Shown here: positions 23,331 to 34,219 of the stretch, piece after piece
Layout of the letters: every line of letters begins with the position of its first letter
Position numbering within the stretch: position 1 is the stretch's first letter
DNA from: Silvania confinis
GTDB taxonomy: Bacteria; Pseudomonadota; Gammaproteobacteria; Enterobacterales; Enterobacteriaceae
Reading direction: 5' to 3'
Length of the DNA stretch: 64,000 bases
Assembly: GCF_025564085.1 (NCBI RefSeq)
Contig: NZ_JAMGZJ010000077.1
Location: forward strand, 124,001-188,000
Notes under the pieces: model-generated
Database searches by the model: none
The model's input: only the letters and a program-made list of their open reading frames with translations
What the model was told of the DNA's origin: nothing
Program-made: the position numbers and the translations under genes

Positions 23331-23894
23331 TTATGCACATTGAACCTGTTTACGGCGACGTTCCAGAAGTGATGTGGCGATGGACTCAATTTCTGCAAAG
23401 TCTCTCGAAGCGCTGTTTCGCAGGATCAGGTTCCACTTGCTCACTATCCGGGCGTTAACGACCCGCTCGCTGCCCTCTTTTAATCTGCCATTTTTGAGCA
23501 GCCAGTTAGCCACTTCAGCCCAATCCCAAAGTGGAGACTGACCTTTAATACGCTGGATGGGGCATGGGAAATCGCCGCTTCCGCGCGTGCCATCTTTCAG
23601 CATGGCGATGGCCTGACGAGACATCGCCGTCAGGTCAGCAATGTCGCTCAATCCCACCAGAGCAGAATCAACAGATTCTACAATCGCGCCGATCCCGGCG
23701 GATTCGATATTGTCGACTGCTGAGGAGATGGCGTCATCCAGGGTTTGTGCTTCACGATCGAACTCAACATACACTGAGTTACCGTATGCGCAGATCAGCG
23801 CATCATCACAACCGCTGGCGTGCAGCGCATCTTCCAGGCCTTCCTTGTCATATGTCACGCCTGAGAGCGTCAGCGTAAAGCTAAACAGCGTCAT
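23331..23894 (-). CDS. Uncharacterised HTH protein, possible antitoxin or regulator
   Basis: I do not recognise a named family. The 187-aa protein (start MTLFSFTLTL at 23894 behind GGAGG) has two parts. Residues about 1-75 form a compact alpha/beta segment (VTYDKEGLEDALHASGCDDALICAYGNSVYVEFDREA). About 83-135 looks like a DNA-binding winged helix of the excisionase/MerR kind (LSDIADLTAMSRQAIAML, then PLWDWAEVANWLLK). It lies downstream of a 74-aa His- and Cys-rich protein in the same direction, with a strong hairpin between them. A small basic protein followed by an HTH partner is toxin-antitoxin-like, but that role is an inference. The pair is inserted between flhB and cheZ, which are close neighbours in E. 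coli. Confidence 0.75.
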   Translation of the reverse strand: MTLFSFTLTLSGVTYDKEGLEDALHASGCDDALICAYGNSVYVEFDREAQTLDDAISSAVDNIESAGIGAIVESVDSALVGLSDIADLTAMSRQAIAMLKDGTRGSGDFPCPIQRIKGQSPLWDWAEVANWLLKNGRLKEGSERVVNARIVSKWNLILRNSASRDFAEIESIATSLLERRRKQVQCA

Positions 23895-23924
23895 AAAACC
23901 TCCTGGTTTAGTCGTTAATATTAT

Positions 23925-23958
23925 CCGGCCAGGCGTGGCGGGAACCACGCCTGGCCGG
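23925..23958. repeat. Intercistronic hairpin in the two-gene module
   Basis: A perfect 14-bp inverted repeat (CCGGCCAGGCGTGG and its complement, 6-nt loop) fills the 70-nt gap between the two genes. No T-run follows, so it is not a normal terminator. It could stabilise the upstream message or lower readthrough. Confidence 0.8.
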
Positions 23959-23964
23959 GCGAAA

Positions 23965-24189
23965 TCATAGGCAGTGTTTGACGTTGCGGATGATTTGCAT
24001 AGCATGGTGTTGCGCGTTTTTCGGCGTCGACCATACACTCATTTGGTGGTCCCGATGTTCACCTTCTGGATGACCACAACGCAACCTGCAAAAGCAGTGT
24101 GCGGAATGGCCTGCAGGAACCCAAACCCAGCCTTTACTCAATGCATAGCCAATGGCTTGCTGGATATGCTTGTCTGGATGTTTCTTCAT
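23965..24189 (-). CDS. Small His/Cys-rich protein, possible toxin partner
   Basis: A 74-aa basic protein beginning MKKHPDKHIQQAIGYALSKG. Conserved-looking GHSAHCFCRLRCG near residue 25 and SVWSTPKNAQHHAMQIIRNV near 50 suggest a structured, perhaps metal-binding or RNA-acting, small domain; the GW...GHS pattern is faintly HicA-like. The ATG at 24189 was preferred over 24228 because it follows GGAGG and the predicted start of transcription, while 24228 lies inside the promoter spacer. It is the first gene of the module that ends with the HTH protein. Function unknown. Confidence 0.65.
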   Translation of the reverse strand: MKKHPDKHIQQAIGYALSKGWVWVPAGHSAHCFCRLRCGHPEGEHRDHQMSVWSTPKNAQHHAMQIIRNVKHCL

Positions 24190-24206
24190 CAGCCTCCGTT
24201 GCTCAA

Positions 24207-24236
24207 ACCTTACGCATTTCGTTGACATCCGTCAAC
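24207..24236 (-). promoter_or_regulatory. Promoter with overlapping palindrome for the two-gene module
   Basis: On the minus strand TTGACG (24235-24230), a 17-nt spacer and TAAGGT (24212-24207) form a plausible promoter. The inverted repeat GTTGAC-ATCC-GTCAAC (24221-24236) covers the -35 box, a position suited to repression by the HTH protein of the same module. Binding is inferred. Confidence 0.5.
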
Positions 24237-24374
24237 ACAATACTCTCTTTGCTTCGTCATTCGCTGCTGTCTACGGCCAGCAACAGACGCCAGGCAGATT
24301 ATCAGAATGCTCAGTCTCGTAAGAGGGGGATGTCGAAGCAGGGAATGATTCTGGAAGGGGTGCTGCAGATAAAG

Positions 24375-24406
24375 CAAAAAAAACGCCACCTTCTCAGATG
24401 GCGTTT
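24375..24406 (-). terminator. Terminator downstream of cheZ
   Basis: An 8-bp perfect stem AAACGCCA/TGGCGTTT, extended by partial pairing, is followed on the minus strand by eight Ts. It closes the tar-tap-cheRBYZ operon before the inserted module. Confidence 0.85.
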
Positions 24407-24408
24407 CG

Positions 24409-24484
24409 GCCGGGTGGCGCTGCGTTTACCCGGCCTACAAAACGATAGCTGTAGGCCCGTGCAAGCGCAGCGCCGCCGGGCATC
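24409..24484. repeat. Pair of REP elements (BIME) after cheZ
   Basis: Two inverted REP-type units, 24409-24439 (GCCGGGTGGCGCTGCG...) and 24450-24484 (TGTAGGCCCGTGCAAGCG...), face each other and reach the cheZ stop codon. They match the common enterobacterial REP consensus. Confidence 0.85.
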
Positions 24485-25127
24485 AGAAGCCGAGGCTGTC
24501 CAGCAGGTCGTCCACCTGGTCCTGGCTTGCCACGACGCCGGCTTTGCTGGCATCGAGCTGTGGGCCATTCAGCAGGCTATCGTTTTCGCGCTGAGGGCGC
24601 GACGACGGTTCCGGGATGTTCTCCAGCAGCACCATCAACAGCTGACGCTCAATTTCCTGAATAACATCCATCATGCGCTTGATCACCTGACCGGTGAGGT
24701 CCTGGAAATCCTGCGCCATCATGATGTCCAGCAACTGGGCATTGGTGAAGCTGGTATGGCCCGGTACGTCGCCAAGATACTGACGGGTATCGGTGACCAG
24801 CTCACGCGCGTCGGTCAGTTCGATAGGGTTTTCGAACCATTCGTCCCAGCGTTTGGTCAGCGCTTTCGCGCCCTTTTCCATTTCGTCCTGATGCGGCTGA
24901 GACGCTTCTACGCTGTTCAGCGCGCGCTCTGCCGCCTGGGCGGTCATCTGCACTACGTAATCGAGGCGATCGCGGGCATCGGGAATCGCTTCCGCCGCTT
25001 CGGCAATCGCCTGATCCAGACCCAGTTCACGCAGGCTGTCGCGCAACATACGCGTCAGGCTACCGATCCGGGCAATTATATCGCCGGCTGAATGATCATC
25101 CGTAGGTTTAATCAAAGGCTGCATCAT
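24483..25127 (-). CDS. cheZ: CheY-P phosphatase CheZ
   Basis: CheZ removes phosphate from CheY to end the tumble signal. The 214 residues match E. coli in length. The long helical hairpin carries the catalytic segment [14 protein letters not shown] (Gln near residue 147), and the C-terminal helix [10 protein letters not shown] binds CheY. The ATG ATG start (25127) was taken as in E. coli; the GTG at 25130 is one codon earlier. It is 10 nt downstream of cheY. Confidence 0.97.
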   Translation of the reverse strand: MMQPLIKPTDDHSAGDIIARIGSLTRMLRDSLRELGLDQAIAEAAEAIPDARDRLDYVVQMTAQAAERALNSVEASQPHQDEMEKGAKALTKRWDEWFENPIELTDARELVTDTRQYLGDVPGHTSFTNAQLLDIMMAQDFQDLTGQVIKRMMDVIQEIERQLLMVLLENIPEPSSRPQRENDSLLNGPQLDASKAGVVASQDQVDDLLDSLGF

Positions 25128-25137
25128 CACCCGTACC

Positions 25138-26589
<1,452 letters not shown>

Positions 26590-26593
<4 letters not shown>

Positions 26594-27456
26594 GCTTTAT
26601 CCTTACTCAGCGCATAGACCGTCTGGCCACGAAGGCTAAACTCGCGCGCGAGATTGCTGAAATTCTCCGAGTGTCCGGCAAACAGCAAACCGTCCGGTTT
26701 GAGCAGCGGCACGAAGCGGCGCAGGATCTCCTGCTGCGTCGTTTTATCAAAATAGATCATCACGTTACGGCAGAAAATGGCGTCAAACGGCCCCGCCACG
26801 TTGTACTGCTTTTCGAGCAGGTTCAACGCCGAAAACTCTACCCCGTTCGACAGTTCGCTGCGCACCCGCACCAGCCCGTCGTGCGGGCCTGTGCCGCGCA
26901 TGAAGTATCGCTGAAGCTGCTGCGGCGACAGGGTTTTCAGCTCTTCCTGACGGTAGATGCCGTTCTGCGCTTTTTGCAGCACTTCGGTGTCAATGTCGCT
27001 GGCAATCACTTTCCAGCGACCCGGCGCGGTACCCAACGTATCGGCAAGGGTGATGGCGAGGGAGTACGGCTCCTCGCCGGTCGACGCTGCCGCACTCCAG
27101 ACGCGATACTCTCCGTTGCGACGGCGCGCGTGATCCGCCAGCACCGGGAAGTGGTGCGCTTCGCGGAAAAAGGCGGTCAGGTTGGTGGTCAGCGAGTTGA
27201 TAAACGCCTGCCATTCCGCGCTGTTTGGATTCGCTTCCAGCATCCCCAGATAGCGGCCAAAATCATCCAGCTCGAGGGTGCGCAAGCGCCGCACGAGGCG
27301 GTTGTAGACCATGTCGCGCTTGTGATCGGCTAAGACGATCCCCGCGCGCTGGTAGATTAACTGACATATCCGACGGAAATGCGTATCGGACAGCGCGAGG
27401 CGCTGTGTCATCTGTAACAGTAATGACGATTGCCCTGAGGGCAGAGATGATGTCAT
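26590..27456 (-). CDS. cheR: Receptor methyltransferase CheR
   Basis: CheR uses SAM to methylate glutamates on chemoreceptors for adaptation. The 288-aa protein has the N-terminal helical domain, then the methyltransferase fold with [15 protein letters not shown] near residue 120 and [14 protein letters not shown] near 228. It follows tap by 19 nt. Its docking site is expected on the Tar C-terminal NWEIF pentapeptide. Confidence 0.98.
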
Positions 27457-27475
27457 AGCGCCTTCTTAATCACTT

Positions 27476-29077
27476 TCAGGAACCCACTGGAACGGTCTGC
27501 GACCGCCCGACTTCTGTTACCGTTTCAACACGCTCATTGACATTAAAAACTGACACCAGCGAGGTCAGATGATCTGCCTGACTGGCCAACTGGTCGGTGG
27601 CTGCGGCCGCCTCTTCTACAAGGGAGGCGTTCTGCTGTGTCACCTGATCCATCTGGCTTACCGCCTGGGCAACCTGCTCAATACCGCGACGCTGCTCATC
27701 AGAAGCCGACGCGATTTCGCCCATAATGTCGTTCACTCGGGTCACGGAACCGACGATTTCGGTCATGGTTTTCGCTGCGGTATCCACCAGCGCTGAACCT
27801 TGCTGCACGCGTGACACCGATTCTTCAATCAGTACTTTGATCTCTTTTGCTGCGTTGGCGCTGCGGCTGGCGAGGTTACGGACTTCCCCGGCCACGACGG
27901 CAAATCCGCGCCCTTGCTCACCCGCGCGGGCCGCTTCGACCGCGGCGTTCAGCGCCAGAATGTTAGTCTGGAAGGCAATGCCGTCGATCACGCTGATGAT
28001 GTCGCCAATCTTTTGCGAGCTGGCGGCAATATCATTCATGGTGCGCGCGACGCGGGTGGTTTGTTCCCCGCCCTGCTTCGCCGTTTGCGCGGCATTTTTC
28101 GCCAGACCCGAGGCCTGACGGGCGTTGTCGGCATTCTGCCCAACGGTGGCCGTCAGTTGCTCCATGCTGGCCGCCGTTTGCGCCAGCGAGGCCGCCTGCT
28201 GCTCGGTACGCGACGAGAGATCGTTATTGCCTTCGGCGATCTCGGAGATCCCGGTGTGCATCGCGTAGCTACCTTGACGCACCTGGGTCACTGTTTCGCG
28301 CAGCGAGCTTTGCATCGTTTTCAGGCTGGCGAAAATGGCCGAAATTTCGTTTTTGCCATACACCGCCACCGGACGCGCGAGGTCACCTTTGGCAATGCTG
28401 TCGAAATGGCTGCTAATGATCGCCAGCGGCTGGACAATCATTCTGCGTGACCAGAACAGCGCCGCACTGGTCAGCAGCGCCGCGACTATCACCATGGTGG
28501 CGAAGATCACCCCCGACATGTGGTAGCTGTTGCGACTGCTGGCCCCGGCTGCGTCGACAAAGTGGTTAATTTCCTGCTGCCAGTTTTGCGCGCTGGCGTC
28601 AAACGCCGCCTGCGATTCCTGCACCGGCGCGGTGAGGAAGTCCGACAGCTGGTTGTTCTCCAGCCACGTCGCCTGATGCTCTAAATCGCCATGCCACTGG
28701 GTGTAACCCGCCTGCACGGTTTTTTTCAGTTCATCGCCTTTAGCACTTATCGCCTTATGCTCGATAAAGGCCTTGAACATACCGTCAGCCTGCTTCAGGC
28801 TGTCGCGCGCCGTAGTCATCAGCGCCTTGATATCATCCGGCGGATAGCTCAGGGCGGTTAAGGTCCCGGCCTTGTTCAGCGCGGTACTGGCCTGCAGCAG
28901 TACGCCACGGGTCTGATCGAGCAACGCGCGTTGCTGATTGCCGACCTCCACTTCCTGCAAATTCTGATAGCCGTCGCGAAACGCCCAAAACGACAAGCCG
29001 TTACTGCCAACCTGCAATACCCCACACAGAATCAAAATCAAAAACAGTGTGGTCGAGATACGAATACGATTTAACAT
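27476..29077 (-). CDS. tap: Methyl-accepting chemotaxis protein Tap-like
   Basis: A transmembrane chemoreceptor of 533 aa, the length of E. coli Tap and close to it along the whole protein. Tap senses dipeptides through the periplasmic dipeptide-binding protein, and pyrimidines. Layout: N-terminal helix 6-28, periplasmic four-helix domain (about 35-188), second helix (about 190-212), HAMP, and the signalling hairpin with tip [20 protein letters not shown] near 380. It ends without an NWxxF tail, so like Tap it should rely on other receptors for CheR docking. The start MLNRIRIST at 29077 was chosen; the ORF opens four codons earlier. Confidence 0.9.
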   Translation of the reverse strand: MLNRIRISTTLFLILILCGVLQVGSNGLSFWAFRDGYQNLQEVEVGNQQRALLDQTRGVLLQASTALNKAGTLTALSYPPDDIKALMTTARDSLKQADGMFKAFIEHKAISAKGDELKKTVQAGYTQWHGDLEHQATWLENNQLSDFLTAPVQESQAAFDASAQNWQQEINHFVDAAGASSRNSYHMSGVIFATMVIVAALLTSAALFWSRRMIVQPLAIISSHFDSIAKGDLARPVAVYGKNEISAIFASLKTMQSSLRETVTQVRQGSYAMHTGISEIAEGNNDLSSRTEQQAASLAQTAASMEQLTATVGQNADNARQASGLAKNAAQTAKQGGEQTTRVARTMNDIAASSQKIGDIISVIDGIAFQTNILALNAAVEAARAGEQGRGFAVVAGEVRNLASRSANAAKEIKVLIEESVSRVQQGSALVDTAAKTMTEIVGSVTRVNDIMGEIASASDEQRRGIEQVAQAVSQMDQVTQQNASLVEEAAAATDQLASQADHLTSLVSVFNVNERVETVTEVGRSQTVPVGS

Positions 29078-29121
29078 CCACGCTCCCATTCAGCGGCCAG
29101 CAGCCGCGGGTTAAAGTTCAG

Positions 29122-30789
29122 TCAAAATATTTCCCAGTTTTCATCCTGTCCGGTTGCCTGCGCGCGCGGTTTAGTCGATGCAGCGGCAGGCGCCGTCATC
29201 GAATGTCCAGCGTGCGTTGCCACCGTTTTTGCGGGCGTAGAGGTAAGACGGAATGCCGAAACGGCCATCTTCAGTAAGCTCGCCTGTTCTTCCAGCGCAG
29301 CTGCCGCCGTAGCGGACTCCTGCACCAGCGCGGCGTTTTGTTGTGTCACACGATCCATTTCCGAAACCGCCAGCGCCACCTGATCAATGCCGCGGCTTTG
29401 CTCGTCGGAGGCTGAGGCGATCTCACCCATGATGTCCGTCACCCGGGTCACGGCGTTAACGATGTCAGCCATGGTTTCGCCTGCGCTTTCTACCAGCACC
29501 GAGCCGGTATCCACGCGCGAGACGGAGTCCTGAATCAGGGTTTTGATCTCTTTGGCGGCATTGGCGCTGCGGCTGGCGAGGTTGCGCACTTCCCCGGCGA
29601 CCACCGCAAATCCACGCCCCTGTTCACCGGCACGGGCGGCTTCAACCGCCGCGTTCAGCGCCAGGATGTTGGTCTGGAAGGCGATACCATCGATCACGCT
29701 GATGATGTCGGCGATTTTCTTCGAGCTGTCGGCAATGTCGTGCATGGTTTTCACCACCCCATCCACCACTTTGCCGCCGCGCAGGGCGGTTTCGGAGGCG
29801 CTCTCTGCCAGCTGCGAAGCCTGACGCGCATTGTCGGCGTTCTGCTTCACGGTGGCGGTCAACTGCTCCATGCTGGCCGCCGTTTCTTCCAGCGCCGACG
29901 CCTGCTGCTCGGTGCGGGATGAGAGGTCATTGTTACCCATCGCGATTTCACTGGTGCCGGTGTAGATGGCATCGGATCCCTGACGCACGTTGGTGACCGT
30001 TTCAATCAGCGAGCGCTGCATGTGGTCGACGCTGCTGGCCAGTTCGGTGATTTCATTGCGACCCGAAATCGCCAGGGTATGCATCAGGTTGCCGCTGGCA
30101 ATCTCGCGGATGTGGGTAATGACACGGCCCAGCGGGTTAAGCAGGATATGGCGAATGCCGTACCAGACGGCGATCAGCACAATCGCCAGCGCCAGAGCGA
30201 GGATCGCCATCTGCCACTTGGCAAAACGGTAATCATCCACGCTGGCGGTAAAGGCGGTGCGGTACTGCGCGTCGCTGGCTTTGGCGTATTCACCCAGCGC
30301 GGCGGCCAGGGCGTTCTGCATTCCCTGGGTCGGCTGGGCAAAGTAGGCGTCGGTATTGCCGCTCTCGAGGAACTGGATCAGTTCCGCCAGACCGGCGGCG
30401 TAGTTATGAAACTTTTCGTCGATGTTCTGACTCGCCTGTTCCATCGACGGCAGCGGGGCAATCTGTTTGAAGGCGGCAAAGTGTTTCCCGGCTTCATCGA
30501 GGGTAGTCCGCGCGTTTTTCAGCAGCTCCGTTTTGGCGCTGCTCTGCTGGTTGGCGGCATCCATCATCATCCGCGCCGACGAGCGGCTGAGGTTGATACG
30601 GGTTTGCAGCATTAAATCCCAGGTGGTGGTGAGTTCACTTTGTTGAAGGCGTAAATCGTTGGAGGCCGCGAAGCTGGCCTGATTATGTTTGAGAGACGAG
30701 AAAAACAGGCTGCCGGAAATAAGTTGCAGAAGTGCGAAGACAACCAGCACCAACATCAGCAATGTGACAACGCGCATACGGTTCAACAT
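29122..30789 (-). CDS. tar: Methyl-accepting chemotaxis protein Tar-like
   Basis: The 555-aa receptor aligns with E. coli Tar (aspartate and maltose sensor). The ligand domain keeps the [14 protein letters not shown] segment, whose Arg residues (near 64, 69 and 73) bind aspartate, and [12 protein letters not shown] with the distal Thr. Two membrane helices, HAMP and the conserved signalling tip follow. It ends in NWEIF, the CheR/CheB tether, in place of the usual NWETF. The start MLNRMRVV at 30789 follows the E. coli pattern and lies downstream of a sigma-28 promoter. It heads tar-tap-cheRBYZ. Confidence 0.94.
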   Translation of the reverse strand: MLNRMRVVTLLMLVLVVFALLQLISGSLFFSSLKHNQASFAASNDLRLQQSELTTTWDLMLQTRINLSRSSARMMMDAANQQSSAKTELLKNARTTLDEAGKHFAAFKQIAPLPSMEQASQNIDEKFHNYAAGLAELIQFLESGNTDAYFAQPTQGMQNALAAALGEYAKASDAQYRTAFTASVDDYRFAKWQMAILALALAIVLIAVWYGIRHILLNPLGRVITHIREIASGNLMHTLAISGRNEITELASSVDHMQRSLIETVTNVRQGSDAIYTGTSEIAMGNNDLSSRTEQQASALEETAASMEQLTATVKQNADNARQASQLAESASETALRGGKVVDGVVKTMHDIADSSKKIADIISVIDGIAFQTNILALNAAVEAARAGEQGRGFAVVAGEVRNLASRSANAAKEIKTLIQDSVSRVDTGSVLVESAGETMADIVNAVTRVTDIMGEIASASDEQSRGIDQVALAVSEMDRVTQQNAALVQESATAAAALEEQASLLKMAVSAFRLTSTPAKTVATHAGHSMTAPAAASTKPRAQATGQDENWEIF

Positions 30790-30821
30790 ACAACACCTTC
30801 TAACTGGATTTGTTCCCGGAG

Positions 30822-30848
30822 TTATCGGCACAACTGGCGGGAACTTTA
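30822..30848 (-). promoter_or_regulatory. Sigma-28 (FliA) promoter of tar
   Basis: On the minus strand TAAAGTTC (30848-30841), 11 nt, then GCCGATAA (30829-30822) is an essentially consensus FliA promoter, about 33 nt before the tar ATG. It makes tar-tap-cheRBYZ a late flagellar unit, expressed after the hook is complete. Confidence 0.93.
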
Positions 30849-30872
30849 CGCTCCCGAAGGGAAAAGCGTGGT

Positions 30873-31838
30873 TCAGAAGGCGATGTCGACCACCAGGGTA
30901 TCGCTGTAGCTGCCTGCGGGCGGGGTGGTCTGGGTGGTCAACACTTTCGCGGTGTAGTTATAGCGGCGCAGCAGGCCATCGGCGCTGACCTGAGATGATA
31001 CCCCGCTGGACCAGCGTTCTGTGCCGCTGCTGCCCCAGCGATTGCTGGTCGCTTCTTTATAAATTTCGTAGCTCATGCGGTTGGTGCCGCTCGCCATGCG
31101 GCGCACGTTGTTGCTGGCATTGGCACCGTTATTGATGCCGATGGTGTAGACACTGCCTTTGGTACAGGTGACCGAAATGGCCTGCGATACGGTGGGGAAA
31201 TTTTGCACCAGCGGCGCGGTGTTGAAATTGACGGTCGGGGTGCTCATCGCGCTGCAGTCGTTGGTGACGGTCATATTCAGCACGATGCTGGTCGTGGCGG
31301 TGCCGATTTGCGGCGTGCCGCACAGACCCAGTATACCCACCGCGCAGACGTTGTAGTTGATGCTGAAATTAAGCGTCACCTGATAGGGCCCGGCGCTGAC
31401 GTTCTGCCCGGGGACGGTGCGGAAATAGAGCGGGATATTGTACTGTTTGGCACCGAGCAGGCTCAGCAGCGTTGGGCCGCTCCAGGTGTAGCCTTTGCCG
31501 ATCTGCACTTCGCTGTTGCTCCCGCACCCGGCCAGCCCGCACAGGCGGGTGGGGATCACGTCGGTTATCGCCGCATTATCGGTGCGCTTCAGGGTGGCAC
31601 GGCTGTTGGCATTGACGGTCGCGCCAATGTAATTGAGGGTAATGGAGTCGTTGGTCAGCAGGTTGAGCGTCGCATCGCAGGTCACCACCAGCGTGCCGGT
31701 AGTTGGCACTTCCCCGCTGCCGCTGAGGGCAAACGAGGTGACGCTGCCAAAGTTGGCATTAACGGTGCCGACGGTACAGGCTCCCCAACTCATCGTGGAG
31801 ACCAGCAGCAACACCAGTATCAGCAGCAGGCGTTTCAT
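30873..31838 (-). CDS. Two-domain SCPU (spore coat U) pilus tip protein
   Basis: The 321-aa secreted protein carries a signal peptide (about 1-19, [19 protein letters not shown]) and two consecutive SCPU-type pilin domains (about 20-168 and 172-321). This is the layout of CsuE-like tip adhesins of archaic chaperone-usher pili. Cysteine pairs in each domain (CTVG...CD; CGLAGC; CSAM...CTKG) are typical. It ends in the beta-strand motif [12 protein letters not shown] that donates to the chaperone. It overlaps the usher stop by 4 nt and ends the five-gene operon. The ligand is unknown. Confidence 0.85.
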   Translation of the reverse strand: MKRLLLILVLLLVSTMSWGACTVGTVNANFGSVTSFALSGSGEVPTTGTLVVTCDATLNLLTNDSITLNYIGATVNANSRATLKRTDNAAITDVIPTRLCGLAGCGSNSEVQIGKGYTWSGPTLLSLLGAKQYNIPLYFRTVPGQNVSAGPYQVTLNFSINYNVCAVGILGLCGTPQIGTATTSIVLNMTVTNDCSAMSTPTVNFNTAPLVQNFPTVSQAISVTCTKGSVYTIGINNGANASNNVRRMASGTNRMSYEIYKEATSNRWGSSGTERWSSGVSSQVSADGLLRRYNYTAKVLTTQTTPPAGSYSDTLVVDIAF

Positions 31839-34219
31839 TGCCCCTCCCGACAGGTCAGCGGCCCGTAAGTTTGCAGCTTATGCCCAGGATTGGCGTCCAG
31901 GGTGAGCGTCACCTGACAGCGTTTACCGTCCGGGGTGCGCACCGTCAGGGCATTGACGTCCGTCAGATCTTCCAGCCACGCGATCCCGTCGTAGCCCACC
32001 ACCGCCGGGGTTCTGCCCGGACGCGACACCTGGCTGCCGAGCGGGATGTCCAGCCCCTTACCGTCGTGGAGGATCACGCTCGCCACCCGCTCCTGCTCCA
32101 TCGGAAAATCAACCAGATAGCCGCTGTTGCGCCGCAGCGCCACCCGCCGCTCGGTCTCCTTGAGCCGGGTGTCGGCGGGAAGGTTAAGGGTGTTGATGCT
32201 GTAGCTGGCCGGATAGTAAGCCGACACGCCACTGATCAGCAGATAGCCGTTGCGGTTAGTTTTGCCGACCGGCTGGTTCTCGTAGCTGACCGGCACCTCC
32301 GGCTGCCCGTCGGTGCTGACCACCACAAAGGCGTCGTTGATTTTATTGGCGGCAAACAGCTCCCCGTCCATCAGCACCAGCGAGCCCAGCGCTTCGCCCC
32401 ACCAGGTCATCATGTCGCGCTCGCCGTAGCCGCCGCCCTGAAGTTCGATATTACTGTTACGCCAGCCCAGTGAACCCTGCTGATAGTTACTGGAACGCGA
32501 CTGGCGCGCGAGAGCCATGTTCCAGCTAAAACCGCCGTCGCTGGGCATCGAGTGGTTGTAGTTAAGCCTCTGAGTGCTGCCGGAAGTTGGGGTGTTTTCC
32601 ACGGTGAGGGCGGCGCTGTCGCGTTCGCCGAGGGGGATCTGCAGCGACATCGCCACCGTCCAGTCGCCCTGCTGCTGATCCCGGCTGGCGGCAAGATAAA
32701 TACTGCTGCTGCCCCACAAATTGCGGCTCCATGAGAGGTTTAGCAACTCGGTTTTCTGGTTATCAAAGCTCTGGACGCCGATCCACGCCGCGCCAATGTT
32801 GCCGTATTCACCCATGTTGAAGGTCAGAGAATACTGGTCGGTATTGCGGCTCAGGCTGGCAATGGGCTGATCATATTCGTCATAGACCGTTGGCTGATCG
32901 TACAGCGCCAGGTTGCCGAACCCGCGATCGCGGCGGCTGTGCTGGGTAGCAAGGCTGAAGGTGCTGGTGCTGTACTGATAGCCCCAGTTCAGCTGCCCAC
33001 CGGTATCGCCGCGCATCTGGCTCTGGCTCCAGGCGGTATTGACCACCCCGAACTGCCCCAGTTTAACCACCGTCCCGGCCCCGCCAAGCGCCAGCTGCTC
33101 CGCGCCTTCCACGTGGCTCTCCAGCGTCAGCCAGTCGGTCAAGCCGTAACGATATGAGCCGCTGCCCGCTGCCGGACCGTAGTCAAAACTGTCGATGCCG
33201 TAATTGCGCCGCAGGCTGCCCAGCGTGACGGCTCCGTCGCTGAGTCCTTGCTTAAGCAGTTCGCTGGTCACGTAGAACGGCAGCGTGGTGCTGACCTGGC
33301 GTCCCAGCGCATCGGTGGTGACCAGCACCGCATCCCCCGCCCCATTGATGTACGGCAGATTGGTGAGGGTGAACGGCCCCGGCTGCAGATTGGTCGAGCC
33401 CGCGCGGTAGCCGTTAACGAACAGATCCACGGCAGTGGGCACCGCCGCTTCGCCAGAGAATTCGGGCAGCGGCCAGGTGACCAGATCCGGGCGCAGAGAG
33501 AAGTCGCGACCATAGCTTATCCCGCCCATGCGCACGCTGCTGCTCCAGCTCAGGGCATCGCTGATCACATCCCCGGCGGTCCAGGTGGTGGCGTCCTCTT
33601 CGTCGGTGACCAACAGGGTGGTGTCGTAGCGCACGTATCCCTCCTGCTGCCCGCTGCCGCCGGTGAAGTTTTGCCGCACATAGCCGGTGGAGGATAACGA
33701 TCCCCGTTCGTCAAAATAGCGAAACTCATGCCACAGAGAAGCCTGGCCGCCGCTGTGTTCGGTGTGGTTGGTGTAGAAATCGTAGTTGAGCAGCGCCCCT
33801 TTGCCGAAGTGCGGCGTGCTTTGCACCATCTGACCGCTGAACGGCGTCGTGCGCGCGCCGACCCACTCCCGTGGGACGCTGAGCAGCAGGCGCTGCCCGC
33901 TGCTATCGTACTCGGCGCGCACTTCGTTCAGGCGCGAGACGTTTACCTCTCCCGGCGCAACCTGGTCGGCGGGCAGCCCGGCGCGCAGCAGATCGGCACT
34001 GCCCACCCAGTAATCACCCTTTCGCCGGGTGACAGGCACCACCAGCCCGGTGTCGTAATGATTGAGGACCAGCGCCAGCTGAAACAGCGCCTCGTCGTTG
34101 ACCGGCTGTGGCGCGGGCGGTGGGGGCAACATATCGTCACCGGATTCGGCCCAGCTTGCTGTAGTGACGCAGAGCAGGATACCCATCAACGACTTCAGTT
34201 GGCGGGTGCCGACTGCCAT
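31835..34219 (-). CDS. Outer membrane usher, archaic chaperone-usher pathway
   Basis: A 794-aa usher (CsuD-like) that forms the outer membrane pore through which pilin-chaperone complexes are threaded. A signal peptide (to about residue 24) is followed by a periplasmic N-terminal domain, a 24-strand barrel with plug (typical GYVRYDTTLLV, ELLNLSWSRNL), and C-terminal domains ending at about 794. It is shorter than FimD/PapC ushers, as expected for the archaic branch. The start overlaps the chaperone gene by 25 nt. Confidence 0.88.
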   Translation of the reverse strand: MAVGTRQLKSLMGILLCVTTASWAESGDDMLPPPPAPQPVNDEALFQLALVLNHYDTGLVVPVTRRKGDYWVGSADLLRAGLPADQVAPGEVNVSRLNEVRAEYDSSGQRLLLSVPREWVGARTTPFSGQMVQSTPHFGKGALLNYDFYTNHTEHSGGQASLWHEFRYFDERGSLSSTGYVRQNFTGGSGQQEGYVRYDTTLLVTDEEDATTWTAGDVISDALSWSSSVRMGGISYGRDFSLRPDLVTWPLPEFSGEAAVPTAVDLFVNGYRAGSTNLQPGPFTLTNLPYINGAGDAVLVTTDALGRQVSTTLPFYVTSELLKQGLSDGAVTLGSLRRNYGIDSFDYGPAAGSGSYRYGLTDWLTLESHVEGAEQLALGGAGTVVKLGQFGVVNTAWSQSQMRGDTGGQLNWGYQYSTSTFSLATQHSRRDRGFGNLALYDQPTVYDEYDQPIASLSRNTDQYSLTFNMGEYGNIGAAWIGVQSFDNQKTELLNLSWSRNLWGSSSIYLAASRDQQQGDWTVAMSLQIPLGERDSAALTVENTPTSGSTQRLNYNHSMPSDGGFSWNMALARQSRSSNYQQGSLGWRNSNIELQGGGYGERDMMTWWGEALGSLVLMDGELFAANKINDAFVVVSTDGQPEVPVSYENQPVGKTNRNGYLLISGVSAYYPASYSINTLNLPADTRLKETERRVALRRNSGYLVDFPMEQERVASVILHDGKGLDIPLGSQVSRPGRTPAVVGYDGIAWLEDLTDVNALTVRTPDGKRCQVTLTLDANPGHKLQTYGPLTCREGQ

